From Petaurus breviceps papuanus (Eukaryota; Chordata; Mammalia; Diprotodontia; Petauridae): DNA of 64,000 nt. The stretch is taken from positions 6,017,225 through 6,081,224 of the forward strand of contig JAMXIF010000043.1 of the NCBI GenBank assembly GCA_028583685.1, read 5' to 3'. Both the position numbers and the translations under genes were made by a program. The notes beneath the pieces are model-generated. The model saw nothing but the letters and a program-made list of their open reading frames with translations, was not told the DNA's origin and did not search any database. Position 1 is the first letter of the stretch; each line of letters opens with the position of its first letter. Positions 1 to 12,084 of the stretch are shown one piece after another.

Positions 1-47
1 TATATATATATATATGTATGTATGTATATATATATATATATATATAT
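1..47. repeat. (TA)n microsatellite
   Basis: Almost pure TA dinucleotides with a few TG steps, cut off by the window edge. Confidence 0.95.
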
Positions 48-690
48 CTACTTCCAAACTATATTTACACCTCATTTTAGACCTGATTGTCATATCAAAA
101 TTTTATCTATATTTGTCTGTTTTATAAATTGTTTCTAGAGGTAGAGGATGCCAGAAAGAAGGAATAGCTATGAGCCTGAGGTGAAAGGAACATGTAGCTC
201 TGCAGTTAGTCCCTGAATTTATTTATGGGTGTTAGGGAGCAGCTTCAGTGCTGTCACTGGTCATTTTAGGTGTTGAAAATTGAGCGGAATTATCTTGGAG
301 GAAGATGCATGGATGGAATCTGAACCATTTAGGCTGAGAAAAATTTGATTTGAATAAAGGATCTTGAATGAGATAGTGCACTGAGTCTCATGAAAGGGTA
401 TTGGGTCCCTGGAGAATTTGACAGGGTAAAAATAATATAAAGGATCAGTGAACAAAGAAGCATGAAGAGAATTAAGTGAATGAGGAGAAAATACTTGAGT
501 GGATATGCAGAGTTCTGCCTGCTGAAAGAGTAAAAGTGTTGTGACCATCCTGGTTGGAACAAACAGAGGTTATAGCTGATAGAGGGACAGTATATGTGAT
601 TAATTGAGAAACCAATGTATTGTTTGTTACTAAAAAGAAGATACAATCTGTGTTGCAAAAGATGAAACTCCCAACTACTCTCAAATGAGA
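48..690. other. Unassigned non-coding stretch
   Basis: Nothing recognisable is seen. The short open frames here overlap on the minus strand, have no family resemblance and look like chance. Confidence 0.5.
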
Positions 691-691
691 A

Positions 692-693
<2 letters not shown>

Positions 694-732
<39 letters not shown>

Positions 733-765
733 TATGTGATAGGCACACATGTGTGTGTGTATATA
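694..765. repeat. (TA)n/(TG)n compound microsatellite
   Basis: An uninterrupted TA run is followed by a TG run and more TA. Confidence 0.93.
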
Positions 766-1565
766 GATATATATGTTCCTACATTCTAATTTATATAAAA
801 CCAATATTTTTTTATCTTAGCTTTAACTAGGATCTACCAGGTCTGACTGGATTTTGCTTCTGATGACCTCATTAACTTCTTCAGAGGTGGGAAGTGCCTC
901 AAACAGATGTCCTAGGACATGTGACAGTGTGAAGACAAATCACCAGGATACAGCTGCATAGACAGCTGTCCAAACCAATTAAAAAACAGATCTGTCCATT
1001 CCCCCTTGGCATCCTGGAAGATGGTGGGATTATCAAAATGTATACACCAACCTCAAATATGTCTTTTGCATAATAATATAATTTGATATTTTATGTGCAC
1101 TCTAATCTTCCAGAGCACTCTACAAATATAAGTTCAGTTCTGGAGCCTTTATTGTGCACAAATAAGGCTTCAAGCTATTTAGGTATAAAAATGGATTGGG
1201 GCATTATTTTGATTAATTAATGAAATCTTCCAAAAACAATATAAGATATATGATCTATTATCCCATTACCTCTATTTTAAAGAGGAAGCCATAGAGGCTA
1301 AGAAATAAATGATTTACCCCAGGCTATGGATTCTTTGTAATAGGATGGATTGGGCAGCTTTAATATTCTGGGTATGAGCTAAATACCATAGGTATTACTG
1401 GTTGGCAACTTATTGCCAGAAAGCAACGTAATGATTTGTCTTTTTTAAATGTTAAAAAAGAAAAGGTTTGCACCTTTAAAAAATCCTAGAGAATATTTTT
1501 CTTGTCAGATTTCAAGTAAAATATGAAAATAATAGCTGTGGGAAGATTAATTGTAGCTTCCTTCA
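766..1565. other. Unassigned non-coding stretch
   Basis: A+T-rich sequence without a recognised repeat or a reading frame of interest. Confidence 0.5.
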
Positions 1566-1569
1566 AAAA

Positions 1570-1955
1570 GCTTTCAAATGTTCTTTCATTTCATTTGATT
1601 ATCATAACACCTCTGCAAAGTAAGAAAAAAAGAATCATATTTATCCCCATTTTCCAAGTGAGAAAACTGAGGTACAAAGAGTTTAAGTAATAATAGCTAA
1701 CACTGAAAAATCAATTTAATTGTCTATTAAGTACTTTACAATATTGCCTCATTTTATCCTCACAACAACCCTGGGAGGTGGATGTTACAATTATCGCCAT
1801 TTTATAAATGAGGAAACTGAAGGGGAGAGAGCTTAAGTGACTTAGCCATGATTTCACAGCTAGTAAGTGACTGAGACTGGATTTGAATTGAGAACTTCCT
1901 GACTTCAGATTCAGTATTCTATCTACTGTGCCACCAGATGCCTATAGATGGAATA
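1570..1955 (-). repeat. Two old MIR/THER-type CORE-SINE pieces
   Basis: Both pieces show the reversed CORE-SINE layout: a 'cattttataaatgaggaaactga' type core (seen near 1648 and 1800), then cacagctagtaagtg, then a tRNA-like head read backwards (ends near 1950 in ctgtgccacc). The first piece (about 1570-1695) is core only; the second (about 1710-1955) is nearly full length. Heavy divergence points to an old insertion. Confidence 0.8.
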
Positions 1956-2184
1956 ACTAGTCCATAGCCATACAGTAAGTTATCAGCAGATAACAGGCCT
2001 AGAATCTAGGCCTTTCTACAACTACTTCAGTGTTTCTTGACCACGTGGTTCTATTTACGTAAGAAAAAGCTGCAGATGAGCCACATTCAATTTGGCATTG
2101 TGAACTGGAAGGAAGGAAGAATGTTAATAAAGTAGGCAGTCAACTTTTAAAAACATATAGTTATATCAGGGAGTATGATGTAAT

Positions 2185-2290
2185 TGAAAGCATCTTCAAC
2201 CAGGACAATTTGGATGGTAACCTTTGAAACAAGTCACTTCATACCTCTTGGTCTCATTTTCCACATCTGTAAAGTGGCAGGGGTAAAGAC
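2185..2290 (+). repeat. MIR core fragment
   Basis: The stretch caagtcacttcatacctctt followed by a 'cacatctgtaaagtgg' type core is the usual forward order of a MIR core. Short and diverged. Confidence 0.6.
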
Positions 2291-2299
2291 TGGCCTAAC

Positions 2300-3679
2300 C
2301 TTAATCTTAAATTACAATTAGTGTTAGCACTAACAGAAACAGCATCAGAGCTCTTCAGAAGTAATTGATTAGTTTATTAGTCACTGAAATATTTAAGGAG
2401 GAAAGACATTGTATGAAAAGGGTAGATTATTAGGGTGACTTCAACCTTGTTGTCTTTTAGATGAATTTTTCTCTCTTCATAATACAGGAGGATGAAACCC
2501 AAGGTTATGTTTCATATTTTGGAAAGATCATAGCTGAGTTGCCTGGATCTACTAGGGATTTTTCCCGCTTTGGGCATTTCTTTGGGCTTTACCCTTTGTG
2601 GGCAATCCAAAAGATGATAGCTAGTAGAAGAATATATTGTTTCTATGGTTTCCTCACTCAAATATTTGTGTGTATGTGTGTGTGTGTTGCACCTGCCCTT
2701 TTAACTTTTCTTGATGGAAGAGTGTTGGTTTTCTGGTAACATTGAGACTATGGTGAAAAAGGTATTCAGATAGAGCTGCAGTCATGTTTCTGTTAAGCCA
2801 AATGTTCTTAGGGTCTATGTTCTTTTTTTAAGGACATTTTTGAGAGCTCTGGAAGTAATAGCCAGAGTCCATTATCAACTATCTGTAAGTAACTTTTTAA
2901 AATATTGGATCATATTTCTTTGTTTCATATACACACAATCCTCCCAGGACAAAATATAGTGATTTAAGTATTGGGGGAAAAATATTGACAATAAATTTGA
3001 TGAAGGATAAGAAACTTATAATATACAAATTCATATAAAATAATTTTGGTATGATCTGCCTGGAGGGTACTTTTGTCATATTTATCTTCTATTCTATTAA
3101 TTCTGCTTCAAAATCTTTGTTTTTTGGGTGGGTTGCTATTCCCTTCCCTTTCTTACTTCTTCCATTTCCCTAAATCTCATCAATCTATATCCAGTTCAGA
3201 ACAAGTCCCACTCTGTCCAGAAAACTCATCATGATTCTTCCACCTTGCACTGATTGACTTTTCTTCCTAACGCTTTTAGTGAAACATTGGACATACCACA
3301 AACTAGACTTTAATTAAATAACTAACTTTTAACATCCTCTAATGCTTAAAGTCTGGCTTTTCCTCAAAGTATTCAACTTCCTTTGTAATAGAGGTCATAC
3401 CTTATCCCTCTATAGTCCTCATAATAGACACTTCAAAAAATCTCCTATGGAATGATTTATTGATATTAATAATCAGTGAATAAAATTAATGGTTTAAAAG
3501 GTCAAATGATATTTTTCTGCATTGTAATAGATATAAAAGATATGGATTAATGTGACTTTCCTGTCAGTAGATAAATGCATGTGATAAGGAAGTGTAATGG
3601 CAAACAAAGTAGTACTTTGCTACTTGTTTCAGCTATTCAAGAGCCATCGAGTTTTGCCTTCGAGTGTATCAAATCTTTG
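2300..3679. other. Unassigned non-coding stretch
   Basis: No repeat or gene was recognised. A 92-codon plus-strand frame at 2461-2739 has no family features and ends in TG-repeat-encoded Val/Cys residues, so it is not called. Confidence 0.5.
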
Positions 3680-4664
3680 TTGGAAACAATATACATTGTG
3701 TTGCTCCTAATAGGCCTAAGGGAGTTTGGAGACCTTCCCTGCCCTTAATAGGTATAACATAATCACATGGAGTCCACAGTGGGAGGAGCATACTGAAAGA
3801 GAGGAATAGTAAGAGTGGAACAGGAAGGGTGGAACAAGAAAGATGCAGCAGGAAGGAGCAGAGCAGAGAAAAGGTCAAGCAGAGCTGGGACCAAGCAGAA
3901 CTAAAAGGAATAATGCTTGTGATTTCAGCCCTCTGTCTGTCTGTTCTGTCTGTGTTGATGTTCCTTTGTCAGAACAGAGCATTCTGTCTGTTGAAAGAGG
4001 ACTTTACTGCTGTTACAGAAGCCCTGAAGGAGTTCTTTACTGTTGTTACAGAAGCCTCAGGACTTCATTATTGATTTGTGTTTGATTTCTCAGACATAAA
4101 CCTTGTCTGTCGATTTGTGTTACTTTGTCAGACAGAAAGTGAATGGAGATGATAGTGCCAGCAATGTTCATAAATATTATTGTAGCTCTGTTAAGCTTTG
4201 TCTTCCTAGAAAGAGAAACTTCAAATGGAGTGGAGCAGTAATCTGAAGTGTATGAAACAGGAGTGGAGAACTGCCTATGTGTGAATCCAGGCAAGAGCTG
4301 AGAGCAGTCAATCCATGGAAGAGGAGACCTGGGGTTTGGAAGCCAGCCTCAAGTGAAGATGAAAGAGAACTTTACTTGGGTTCTCTGTATTAACTGATGA
4401 CATTGTGATTTACTGTGACCTGGGGGTGGATGTTCAAGACTATGTGGCATTCTTAGTAATGATGTTATGTTATGTTGTTATGTTATGTTGTGTTGTGTTG
4501 TGTTGTGTTATGTTATGCTATTGTGAATGTTGTGCTTTAGTTTGTTGAATGTTTGGCTTTAATTTATTGCTGAATAAATAGAGAGTTCACTCTACTATGT
4601 GATTAGATCCTGAAAGTTATTTACAGCAGCAATCCTATAGAGAGTTTCTCATGATTGGCTTTAT
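3680..4664 (+). mobile_element. Solo LTR, endogenous retrovirus-like, copy 1
   Basis: Belongs to the same family as the LTRs at 12463, 13505, 36376, 41365, 43804 and 55906. Shared landmarks are the CTGTCTGTCTGTT block near 3930-3950, the gaataaatagagagttcact block at 4572-4591 that holds the polyadenylation signal, and the cagcagcaa...ggcttta end near 4626-4663. The orientation follows from the signal lying near the right end. The 5' boundary is approximate. No internal gag, pol or env sequence lies next to it. It is a fossil. Confidence 0.75.
4441..4520. repeat. Pentamer tract (GTTAT/GTTGT)n inside LTR copy 1
   Basis: Imperfect five-base units alternate between gttat and gttgt. The tract is specific to this LTR copy. 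Confidence 0.85.
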
Positions 4665-5694
4665 AGGAAGGAAAGTACAATTAGTCAATGACTCATAGAG
4701 AAAGAAGGATTACTTAAGAAGCATTACCTAAGGTAATTTCAGTGATGAGGAAACTGGTCCAGAAAAAAAAAAGTGATTTCCCACACATTCATTCATTGAG
4801 TTATTGGAAAAGCCAGGAATAAAATCCATGTTTCCCAATTCCTCATTCAGTACTTTCTACAGATACTTCTATACTTCCTCTTCTATATAGTAGCCTTAGT
4901 CAGGAATTTGAATTTGATAAGAAGAGGAACCCAAGAAAAGATGATTTTGAAGAATTAGAGCCTCTGAATCCTTTGTAATTGCACAGATGGCAGGTCAGAG
5001 TGGAAAGCAATGGCCATTGTCACCAGAGAACTCTCTGTAGTTGAAATTCAGGCATAGTCTGTTACCTCTAAAGAATAAATTATGTGTGAATAATGACCAC
5101 AATATCATCTAAATGAAAGAGATCTTAGATAAAAGCCAAAAAAGTAATTCATCATCATCATATTATGCATCATATAGCAAAGATATCAACTTGAAGATTT
5201 TCTCAAAATTGTGAGAAATCATGACTTAAAAAAAGATTAAGAGAAGATGAGAAAAAAGTATATGATGCAGAATATTCAAAGCAATTCAGAGTTATGGCTA
5301 ATTTAACTCTGTTTTCATTATATGGCCACAAAACCTTTTTTTTAAAACCAATATAATCTTTTCCTTAAGAATTTCAAAGGAAACCAGTAGGCATTTCTTA
5401 AGCAGATTAAAACTCCAAACTTAAAAATTAATCATAGATGAGCCTTCATATTTAACCTGAATCAATCATCACATGATTATGCTCAGTGATTATACAGAGT
5501 ACCCAATACCAGTTTGTGTTCCAGAGTTAATGCCAAGCTCTTTAAGAGCTGACTACCTCTTAGTCTGGCTCCTTTGTGGGTGACAGAACTGCTATATTTA
5601 GTCTAACAGTATGGTTCATGAGAATTTAACCATTTTGCCTTGACTCTACCCCTATCCCAGACTTATAACTTGATATTATGAGTCCTTAAATTTT
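4665..5694. other. Unassigned non-coding stretch
   Basis: No repeat, gene or structural signal was recognised. Confidence 0.45.
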
Positions 5695-5827
5695 TTATAA
5701 CAATATATCAATATATATTCCCTTTGTGATGCTATGTATTTTATTTTATGCCTTTAAAACATTTTTTACTAAGTCCATAGACTTCATTCATCTGTCAAAG
5801 CAGTCTGTGCTACAAGGAATGCTTAAC
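5695..5827 (-). repeat. hAT-like MITE relic, end fragment
   Basis: Mirror image of part of the relic at 6675-6838: both share a genomic-looking block of 'atgtattttattttatgc' type, an 'acattttt..aagtccatagactt' segment and a terminal 'gcttaacc'. Reading inwards from ttaacc is typical of non-autonomous Charlie-like hAT elements. The MITE at 5828 abuts it directly. Confidence 0.5.
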
Positions 5828-6031
5828 CAAGGGGTGGGAATCCTGTGGCCTCAAGGTCAGATGTGGCCCTCTAGGTCCTCAAGTGTGGCCCTTTGACTGA
5901 ATCTAAACTTCACAGAACAAATCCCCTTAATAAAAGGATTTGTTGTGTAAAACTTGGACTCGGTCAAAAGGCCACACCCAAGGACCTAGAAGGCTACATG
6001 TAGTCTCAAGGCTGCAGATTCCCAAGCCCTG
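5828..6031. mobile_element. Palindromic hAT (Charlie-like) MITE, copy 1
   Basis: About 204 bp, largely self-complementary end to end: caaggggtgggaatcctgtg at the left pairs with cagattcccaagccctg at the right, and the arms repeat the theme 'gtggccctctaggtcctcaa' and its complement. The copy at 11290 shares the whole sequence. Non-autonomous: no transposase. The flanks do not give a clean 8-bp duplication. Confidence 0.8.
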
Positions 6032-6674
6032 CTAGTAACCACTAATTCTCTTTCCATTTTTCTGCTACATTTCAAAGATGTTAGGTAACACAAACATGGC
6101 ATATCTGTGGATGGTTCTAGGAAGATGGATAAAACATGATTAATTTGGCAACCACTGTGTTGGCCAGGTGCTCATAGCTTTTACCAGACCAAGAAGCTCA
6201 GAACTCTTTATCTACAGGCAAGTTAAAATCAGAAACAATCCAGGAGCTCAGATTCAAATCTTGAAGGCAACAGTGGAGCCCTCTACTAGGGATCTGGATT
6301 TTATACTCATTATTTTTCAAAGTAGTTCCATCTCTGCCAGTGAGTGTAGGCTGTGCTCTGGCCAGTCCTCCATAGGCTTACAACAACATACACTCCAAGC
6401 TACCTTCTAGTCTCTAAGTCTGCTGTCTTATCAGGTGAAACAGCTGAAGGGGAAAAAGGCAATTACCTTAAATGATAATGAATATTTTGTCTTTTCTTAT
6501 CTTTCCTTTGAAAATTCTCATACTCAGGATGAATTCTCTTTTCTTCTCTATTCATCATCATACTTGGTCATTTCTCACATCTAGCTTCCTCTTTGTGTGT
6601 TTTTGACCACAGGCTTACATTCAACTACAAACTACACAGAAGGACAAGGGGTAGAATGAGAGTCATCGTACATT
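6032..6674. other. Unassigned non-coding stretch
   Basis: Nothing recognised. An 80-codon plus-strand frame at 6168-6410 has no family resemblance. Confidence 0.45.
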
Positions 6675-6847
6675 TGTATTGAAGGAAGGGATTCTTAACC
6701 TTTTTTATGCCATGGACAATTTGGTGAACTACACTGATGTAGTCAACAGACTCCTTTCCAAAATAATGTTTTTAAATATATTAAAAATACAGAATATTAC
6801 AAAAGAAATTAATTACATTGAAAGTAAGTTATCAAAATATTTAAAAA
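6675..6847 (+). repeat. hAT-like MITE relic, interrupted at its right side
   Basis: Starts gggattcttaacctttttt and runs through 'aataatgtttttaaatatat', the complement of the theme at 5695-5827. A HAL1-like LINE begins right after it, so the LINE landed in or beside this relic. Confidence 0.5.
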
Positions 6848-9630
6848 TAAGGGTGGAGTCAAGATGGCAGAGTAGAAGCAGGACCTCCCAGTGGTTCCGA
6901 CATCCACCTTCCCAAATCCATGTAAAAAGGAGACTCTGAACAAATTTTGGAGCTGCAGAACCCACAAAATGACACAGAGAAGCTAACCTCCAAACAAGGA
7001 AAAGCCCGGCAGGCCGGCAGGAATCAGCCAGCACAGTGCTCTGGGAGCCCAGCCCAGCCCCAAGCCAAGGCTTTAGCCCCAGGGTGGGCCTGACCAGCCG
7101 CAGGCCAGAGGGACTCCAGATCAGCAGCACATGTGGCCCTTTCCAGAATTATCAACACATAGATGTGAAGGACAAAGTTAGAGGTCAGTGCAGTCTGGAC
7201 TTTGGGACCCAGTAAGTGGGAATGTGTGGCTTTTGCTCCCAAGGCAAGAAGCCACTGAGGTGCTGGCACAGCCAGCCAGCACCATATGGCAGCTTCAGCT
7301 CCTGGCCTCCAGAGTGTAGGGGGACCAAGCACCAGTCTGAAGGATAATCGCTCTTGCTTTAACCTGCTTGGATCTGGATTGCAATCTAGGTTAGAGGTCC
7401 TGAGGTGTGTGTCCAGCTTGCCAGAGCATGTGGAGGCCTCAGAGAAGGCACCCATCTAATACCTCCAGCAGCTGAGAAAACCCCAGTGTTTGGGATGAAA
7501 TCTCCCCTGTCTGGTGGCAGAGTTCTACTATGGCAAAAAGCCCAGGGGCAAGTCACTGAGGGGCAACATGACCAGGCAAAAGAAACAAAGCAGACAGAAG
7601 ATTCCAACATTAGACTCCTATCTAGGGGACAAAAAGGAGCAAAGCATGGAACGGGAGGAAGACAGTGAAGTCAGAACTCCTGCACCAAAAGCTTCAAAGG
7701 AAAATACGAGCTGGTTACAGGCCGTAGAGGACCTTAAGCAGATAAGAGAAGTGGAGGAAAAACTGGGAAGAGAAATGAGAATGGTGCAAGAAAATTACAA
7801 AATGAGAGTCAACAGCATGACTGAGGAAAATAACACCTTAAAAAACAGACTAACTCAAATGGCAAAAGAGGCTTAAAAAGGCAATGAGGAGAAGAATGCC
7901 TTAAAAAGCCGAATTTGGCAAAAGAATTTCAAAAGCTCAATGAGGAGAATCATTGCTTCAGAATTAGATTGGAGCAAATGGAAGCTAATGACTTTATGAG
8001 AAATCAAGATGCTGTTAAACAGATCCAAACAAATGAAAGAATAGAAGGCAATATGAAATATCTCATAGGAAAAAACACTGACCTGGAAAATAGATCCAGG
8101 AGAGATCATTTAAAAATTATTGGACTACCTGAAAGCCATGATCAAAGTAAGAACATAGAAATCATTCTCCAGGAAGTTCTCAAAGAAAACTGCCCTGACG
8201 TTTTAGAACCAGAGGGCAAAATAGAGGTTGAAAGAATCCACTGATCACCTCCTGAAAAAGATCCCGAAAAGAAAACTCCTAGGAATATTATAGCCACGTT
8301 CTGGAATTCCCAAATTAAGGAGAGAATATTACAAGCTGCCAGGAAGAAACAATTTGAATATTGTGGAAACAATACCCCAGGATCTGGCAGCTTCTACACT
8401 GAGGGATTGAAGGGCTTGGAATATGATATTCCAGAAGTCTAAGGAGCTGGGATTAAAACCAAGAATCACCTACCCAGCAAAACTGAGTATCATGTTTCAG
8501 GGGAAAATATGGTCATTCAGTGCAATAGAGGACTTTCAAGTATTCTTGCTGAAAAGACCAGAGTTGAATAGAAAATTTGACATTCAGATACAAGAAGCAA
8601 GAGAAGCATGAGAAGGTAAACAGGGAAAAGAAATCATAAGGAACTGAACATTCCTAGATGGAAAAACAATAATTGTAACTTATGAAACTTTTCTCAGTAG
8701 TTGAAGGGAATAGAAATACATATGTGTCTATATATGAAGGTATATGGGCATATAATTACATATGTGAATATGTGTATATATGTTTGCAAGTATACATAGA
8801 TAGAGGCCACAGAACCAATTTAACAGGAAGGGATGATACTTAAAATTTGAAATTAATAGATGAGAGAGGAATATTATGAGAGGAGATGGGAAGAGACAGA
8901 ATGGGGTAAACTATCTCATATAGAAGAGGCAAGGGAAAATGGTTACAATGGAGGGGAAGAATAGGAAGGCAAAAGGGAATGGGTTAACCTTATTCCCATT
9001 GAATTTGGCTTGAGGAGGGAATGAAATACACACTAAATAGAATATCTCACCTTCCAGGAGAGTAGGGGGGGAAGGGGATGAGAGGGGAGATGATGGAAGG
9101 GAGGGCAGGCTGAGGGGGAGGGAAGATGGAAGCACCCATTTTTGAAAAGGGACGAGATCAAAGTAGAGAATAGAACAAGTGCGAGGTGGGATAGGAGGGA
9201 GGGAAATATAGTCAGTCTTTTCTTTCTTAATATATCTACTATATTATTGTTTTGCATTAGCCACAGATGTACAACCTATACTGAACTGCTTATCTTCCCA
9301 GTAAGGGTGGATGACAAGGGAGGAAGGGAATGAATCTGGAATTCAAAGCTTTAAAATCAAATATTCAAATATATAATATTATCAATACTATTTTACATGT
9401 AATTGGGAAATAAGATATGCAGGCACTGTGGCATAGAGATCCACTGGAAAAGTCAAAAAGGGTATGGGAGAAAATATGGGAGAGAACAGATTGGAGGAGG
9501 GGATATCCTGTGGGACTGCTATTTTAGGGCAGTGGGTAGGCGAAAAATGGGGAGAAAATTTGTAACTCAAAATCTGGCGGAAATGAATTATGTAAATCAG
9601 AAATTAATAAATCATTTGAAAAATAAAACA
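6848..9630 (+). mobile_element. HAL1-like LINE (ORF1 only), about full length
   Basis: Begins with the L1-type 5' sequence ggtggagtcaagatggcaga, continues through a GC-richer 5' UTR, an ORF1 remnant, and then a purine-rich 3' region ending in cattt gaaaaataaaac. No endonuclease or reverse transcriptase sequence lies between ORF1 and the 3' end, as in the half-L1 (HAL1) class, which borrows the machinery of full L1s. A candidate duplication atttaaaaa occurs at 6839-6847 and 9631-9639, though it is low in complexity. The alternative is an ordinary L1 that lost ORF2 by deletion; the shared layout with the copy at 15465 favours HAL1. Confidence 0.75.
7568..8640 (+). pseudogene. LINE ORF1p remnant (HAL1/L1)
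   Basis: The frame opens with ATG at 7568 (MTRQKKQSRQKIP...). Residues about 45-100 are rich in Glu, Lys and Leu in a heptad-like pattern, as expected for the ORF1p trimer coiled coil. The RNA-binding RRM follows: an 'RSRRDHLKIIGLPE' motif is readable near 8091-8132, and the C-terminal domain is seen as 'TPRNIIATFWNSQIKERILQ' near 8274-8333. ORF1p normally coats LINE RNA as a trimer. Here the frame is interrupted by a stop at 7874-7876, a frame change before about 7915, a stop at 8242-8244 and several later stops, so it cannot make a full protein. The upstream near-cognate opening at 7514 is not the family start. Confidence 0.85.
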
Positions 9631-9639
9631 ATTTAAAAA

Positions 9640-10059
9640 GACTATGTATTAAGGCTATTAAGGTATAAAAACCTAAATGCAGGAAAGTGGACATATTAAA
9701 TACAGCCTTTACTGACCACAGTGAAATAAATTATATTCAATAAGGAAAATATTTTAAAATATAATATGCTACATTAAAAGCCTCTGTTTTAAAGCCATTG
9801 TTACAGCATTTCCTTTAATAATGCTATTAGATGGTAGAAAAGCATAAGATATAGAATATTCAATGCATAGAATTCTGGGTAACTTATGTGATCACAAACC
9901 ATTATGTGTGTGTGTGTGCGCATATGGGTGTGTGCATGTGTGTATGTGTGTGTAACAATTTAGAGAAATCTGCAAGCTTCTCTTCAGCAGATTTTAAATT
10001 CGATTAATCAATAAATCCAACAATCCAACAGTCATATCCCCTCTCCTTTACCTACCATA
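9640..10059. other. Unassigned stretch with a (TG)n tract
   Basis: A TG-rich microsatellite lies at 9904-9953. The rest shows nothing recognisable. Confidence 0.5.
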
Positions 10060-10420
10060 TATGCTCTGGAGAATTCAAGAGAAATATAAAACATGATATG
10101 TGCCCTCAAGGACTTAAGAATCTAGTTAGGAAGATAAGATAAACACTGGAGGCAACAGCAAATAAAACCAGACAGTGGAGATAAAAGGGACAATTGTGCA
10201 ATATAAGCTGTAAATGATATAAGATTTCAGAAATTGGAGAAAATATTGATAGCTTGCAATTCTGGGAAAGGCTTTTTTTTTTTTAAAGACAGAGTAAGTA
10301 AAGGCTTAGCTGGGGACTAAGGATAAGCAAGGATACAGCAATTAGAGCAAAAAGCATGAACAAAAGCATGGAATTTAGAATGAGAACATTGTATGGTTTG
10401 TGAGGGGTAGAAGGGTGGAG
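10060..10420 (+). repeat. Ancient dispersed repeat 'A', 5' part
   Basis: Contains 'tgccctcaaggacttaagaatctag' type sequence, then an 'aagataaacactggaggcaac' segment. The same module occurs at 35500, 52047, 55540 and 61370/63191. 'A' is my own label; I could not assign a database family. Confidence 0.55.
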
Positions 10421-11281
10421 AAAAATACATTGTTTGGGGAATTATTTGTCATCATTGTTTGACCAAAGTATATCACTGACTGGATTAATTTGCCAGATTA
10501 TTTTTAAATCATGGAGATGTGATCATATGAAACAATATCAATTCACCTTACAGATTTTGGTCATTAAGATGAGAGAAGATTGACTTAGTTGGGGTTGAGG
10601 GGAAAATTGATTTAGTGGTCATTATAAGATGTAAGAATATTTGAGGCTGTGGGTAATGGATACATGATGAGGGGTGACCATAGGAGGAGTAAAGAGGCCA
10701 AAAGTAGACATGACAGAGTCGGCTGGGGTGGGATGGGGGGGGGGAACTAATATTTCTACACAGTTTTACTTCTAGGGTCAGGGAAAGCTTTTCACAGGAT
10801 ATAGCATCAAAAATTAATTCAAAGATATTATGAAAAGTAAAGAGGGGTGAGTGCATTTCCCGTCCCCGAGTCAATAATTGGGGCAGTGGATATCATATTA
10901 GGTTGAAAGAAAGGAGATCATTTTTCCTTCAACTATGTGCTTGAGGAGAAGAGGAAACTGGGCATAGTCTAATTCTTTATATTTTAGAAGAACTGATTTT
11001 AGAGAGTCAAAAGAAAGATATGTGAGACTTCATGGTCTATAGTTAACAGTTTTCAGTGTCAAAAGTTCATTTATATAGGTCAGGTTGGAACTGCCTCAGT
11101 TGGCAACCAGTGTTTTTTTCTCATAATTATTCATTGTTAAAATTAAAGTGATTTATTTTTGCATTAAAAATTGAGGTCCTGACTGTGCACAGACATTTAA
11201 ATGTGGAAATGATTCTTTTATTAGTAACAAGTTATTTCCTATCTTTAAACGTGTAATCAATTTAATTATCTGCATGTTATT
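10421..11281. other. Unassigned non-coding stretch
   Basis: Purine-rich in the middle, with a run of ten or more G near 10733. No gene or named repeat is recognised. Confidence 0.45.
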
Positions 11282-11289
11282 ATTTGGTT

Positions 11290-11492
11290 CAGGGGTGGAC
11301 AACGCGTGGTCTCAAGACCACATGTGGTCTTTCAGTTCCTTGGTTAAGGACTTTTGACTGAGTCCAAGTTTTACAGAAAAAATCCTTTTATTAAGGGGAT
11401 TTGTTCCGTGAAGTTTGGATTCAGTCAAAGGGACACATCTGAGGACCTAGAGGGCCACATGTGGCCTCAAGGCTACAGGTTCCCCACACCCA
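11290..11492. mobile_element. Palindromic hAT (Charlie-like) MITE, copy 2, with 8-bp duplication
   Basis: Starts caggggtgg and ends ttccccaca-ccca, and matches copy 1 at 5828-6031 throughout. The 8-bp flanks are atttggtt (11282-11289) and atttggtg (11493-11500), 7 of 8 identical. This fits the 8-bp target duplication of hAT transposons. It is self-complementary and has no transposase. Confidence 0.87.
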
Positions 11493-11559
11493 ATTTGGTG
11501 CTTGCCATGTCCATTTGCTCTACACTCAACTCCAGTGGTTATGGTTGCTTCCAGCACCA

Positions 11560-12075
11560 AAGATAAACTCCTCGGTTTAGTTTTTAAAACCCTTCACAAC
11601 TTGACCCAAATCTGTCTTTTCAACATCATAAATATTACTCTTTCTCACATTCTCTGATATCCAGCCAAATTGACCTTCTCTCTGTTCCTCACTCATGACT
11701 TCATTTTCTATTTCTGTGCCTCTGTACTGGCCTTTCTCATGCCTATAATATATTTTCTCCTTACCTCTACCTCATGGAGTCAGTCCTTCTTTTACTTTAA
11801 AATGAAGCTCAAGTAAAATCTTCTGCATGAAACTTTTCCTGATTTTCCCAAGTTCTAGTACCCTCCCCAACTAGTTTGCACTTATAACTCATGTGTGTGT
11901 ATGTATAATTGATCAACTTTATACTTATGCTGTGTGTATTTTATATGTATTTGTTGTCTCTCCATTATAAATTCCTTTGTGAACAGAGTTTATTCCTCTC
12001 TTTGAAATCATATCCTTAGTGTCTCACACAGAGCTGGTATGTAGTACATGCTTAATAAGTACTTTTTGATTGATT
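11560..12075 (+). repeat. L2 LINE 3' end
   Basis: Shows the usual L2 tail order: 'aaaacccttcacaacttgacc' type text, pyrimidine-rich middle, 'ctccattataaattccttt', then 'gtagtacatgcttaataagt'. Old and diverged, with a short TG/TA tract near 11890. Confidence 0.8.
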
Positions 12076-12084
12076 TAATTACTG

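Noticed and set aside
7024-7455. 143-codon minus-strand frame
   Set aside because: It is antisense to the GC-richer 5' UTR of the HAL1-like LINE.
10728-10745. Possible G-quadruplex
   Set aside because: It is a single long G run without the spaced G-tracts that an intramolecular quadruplex needs.
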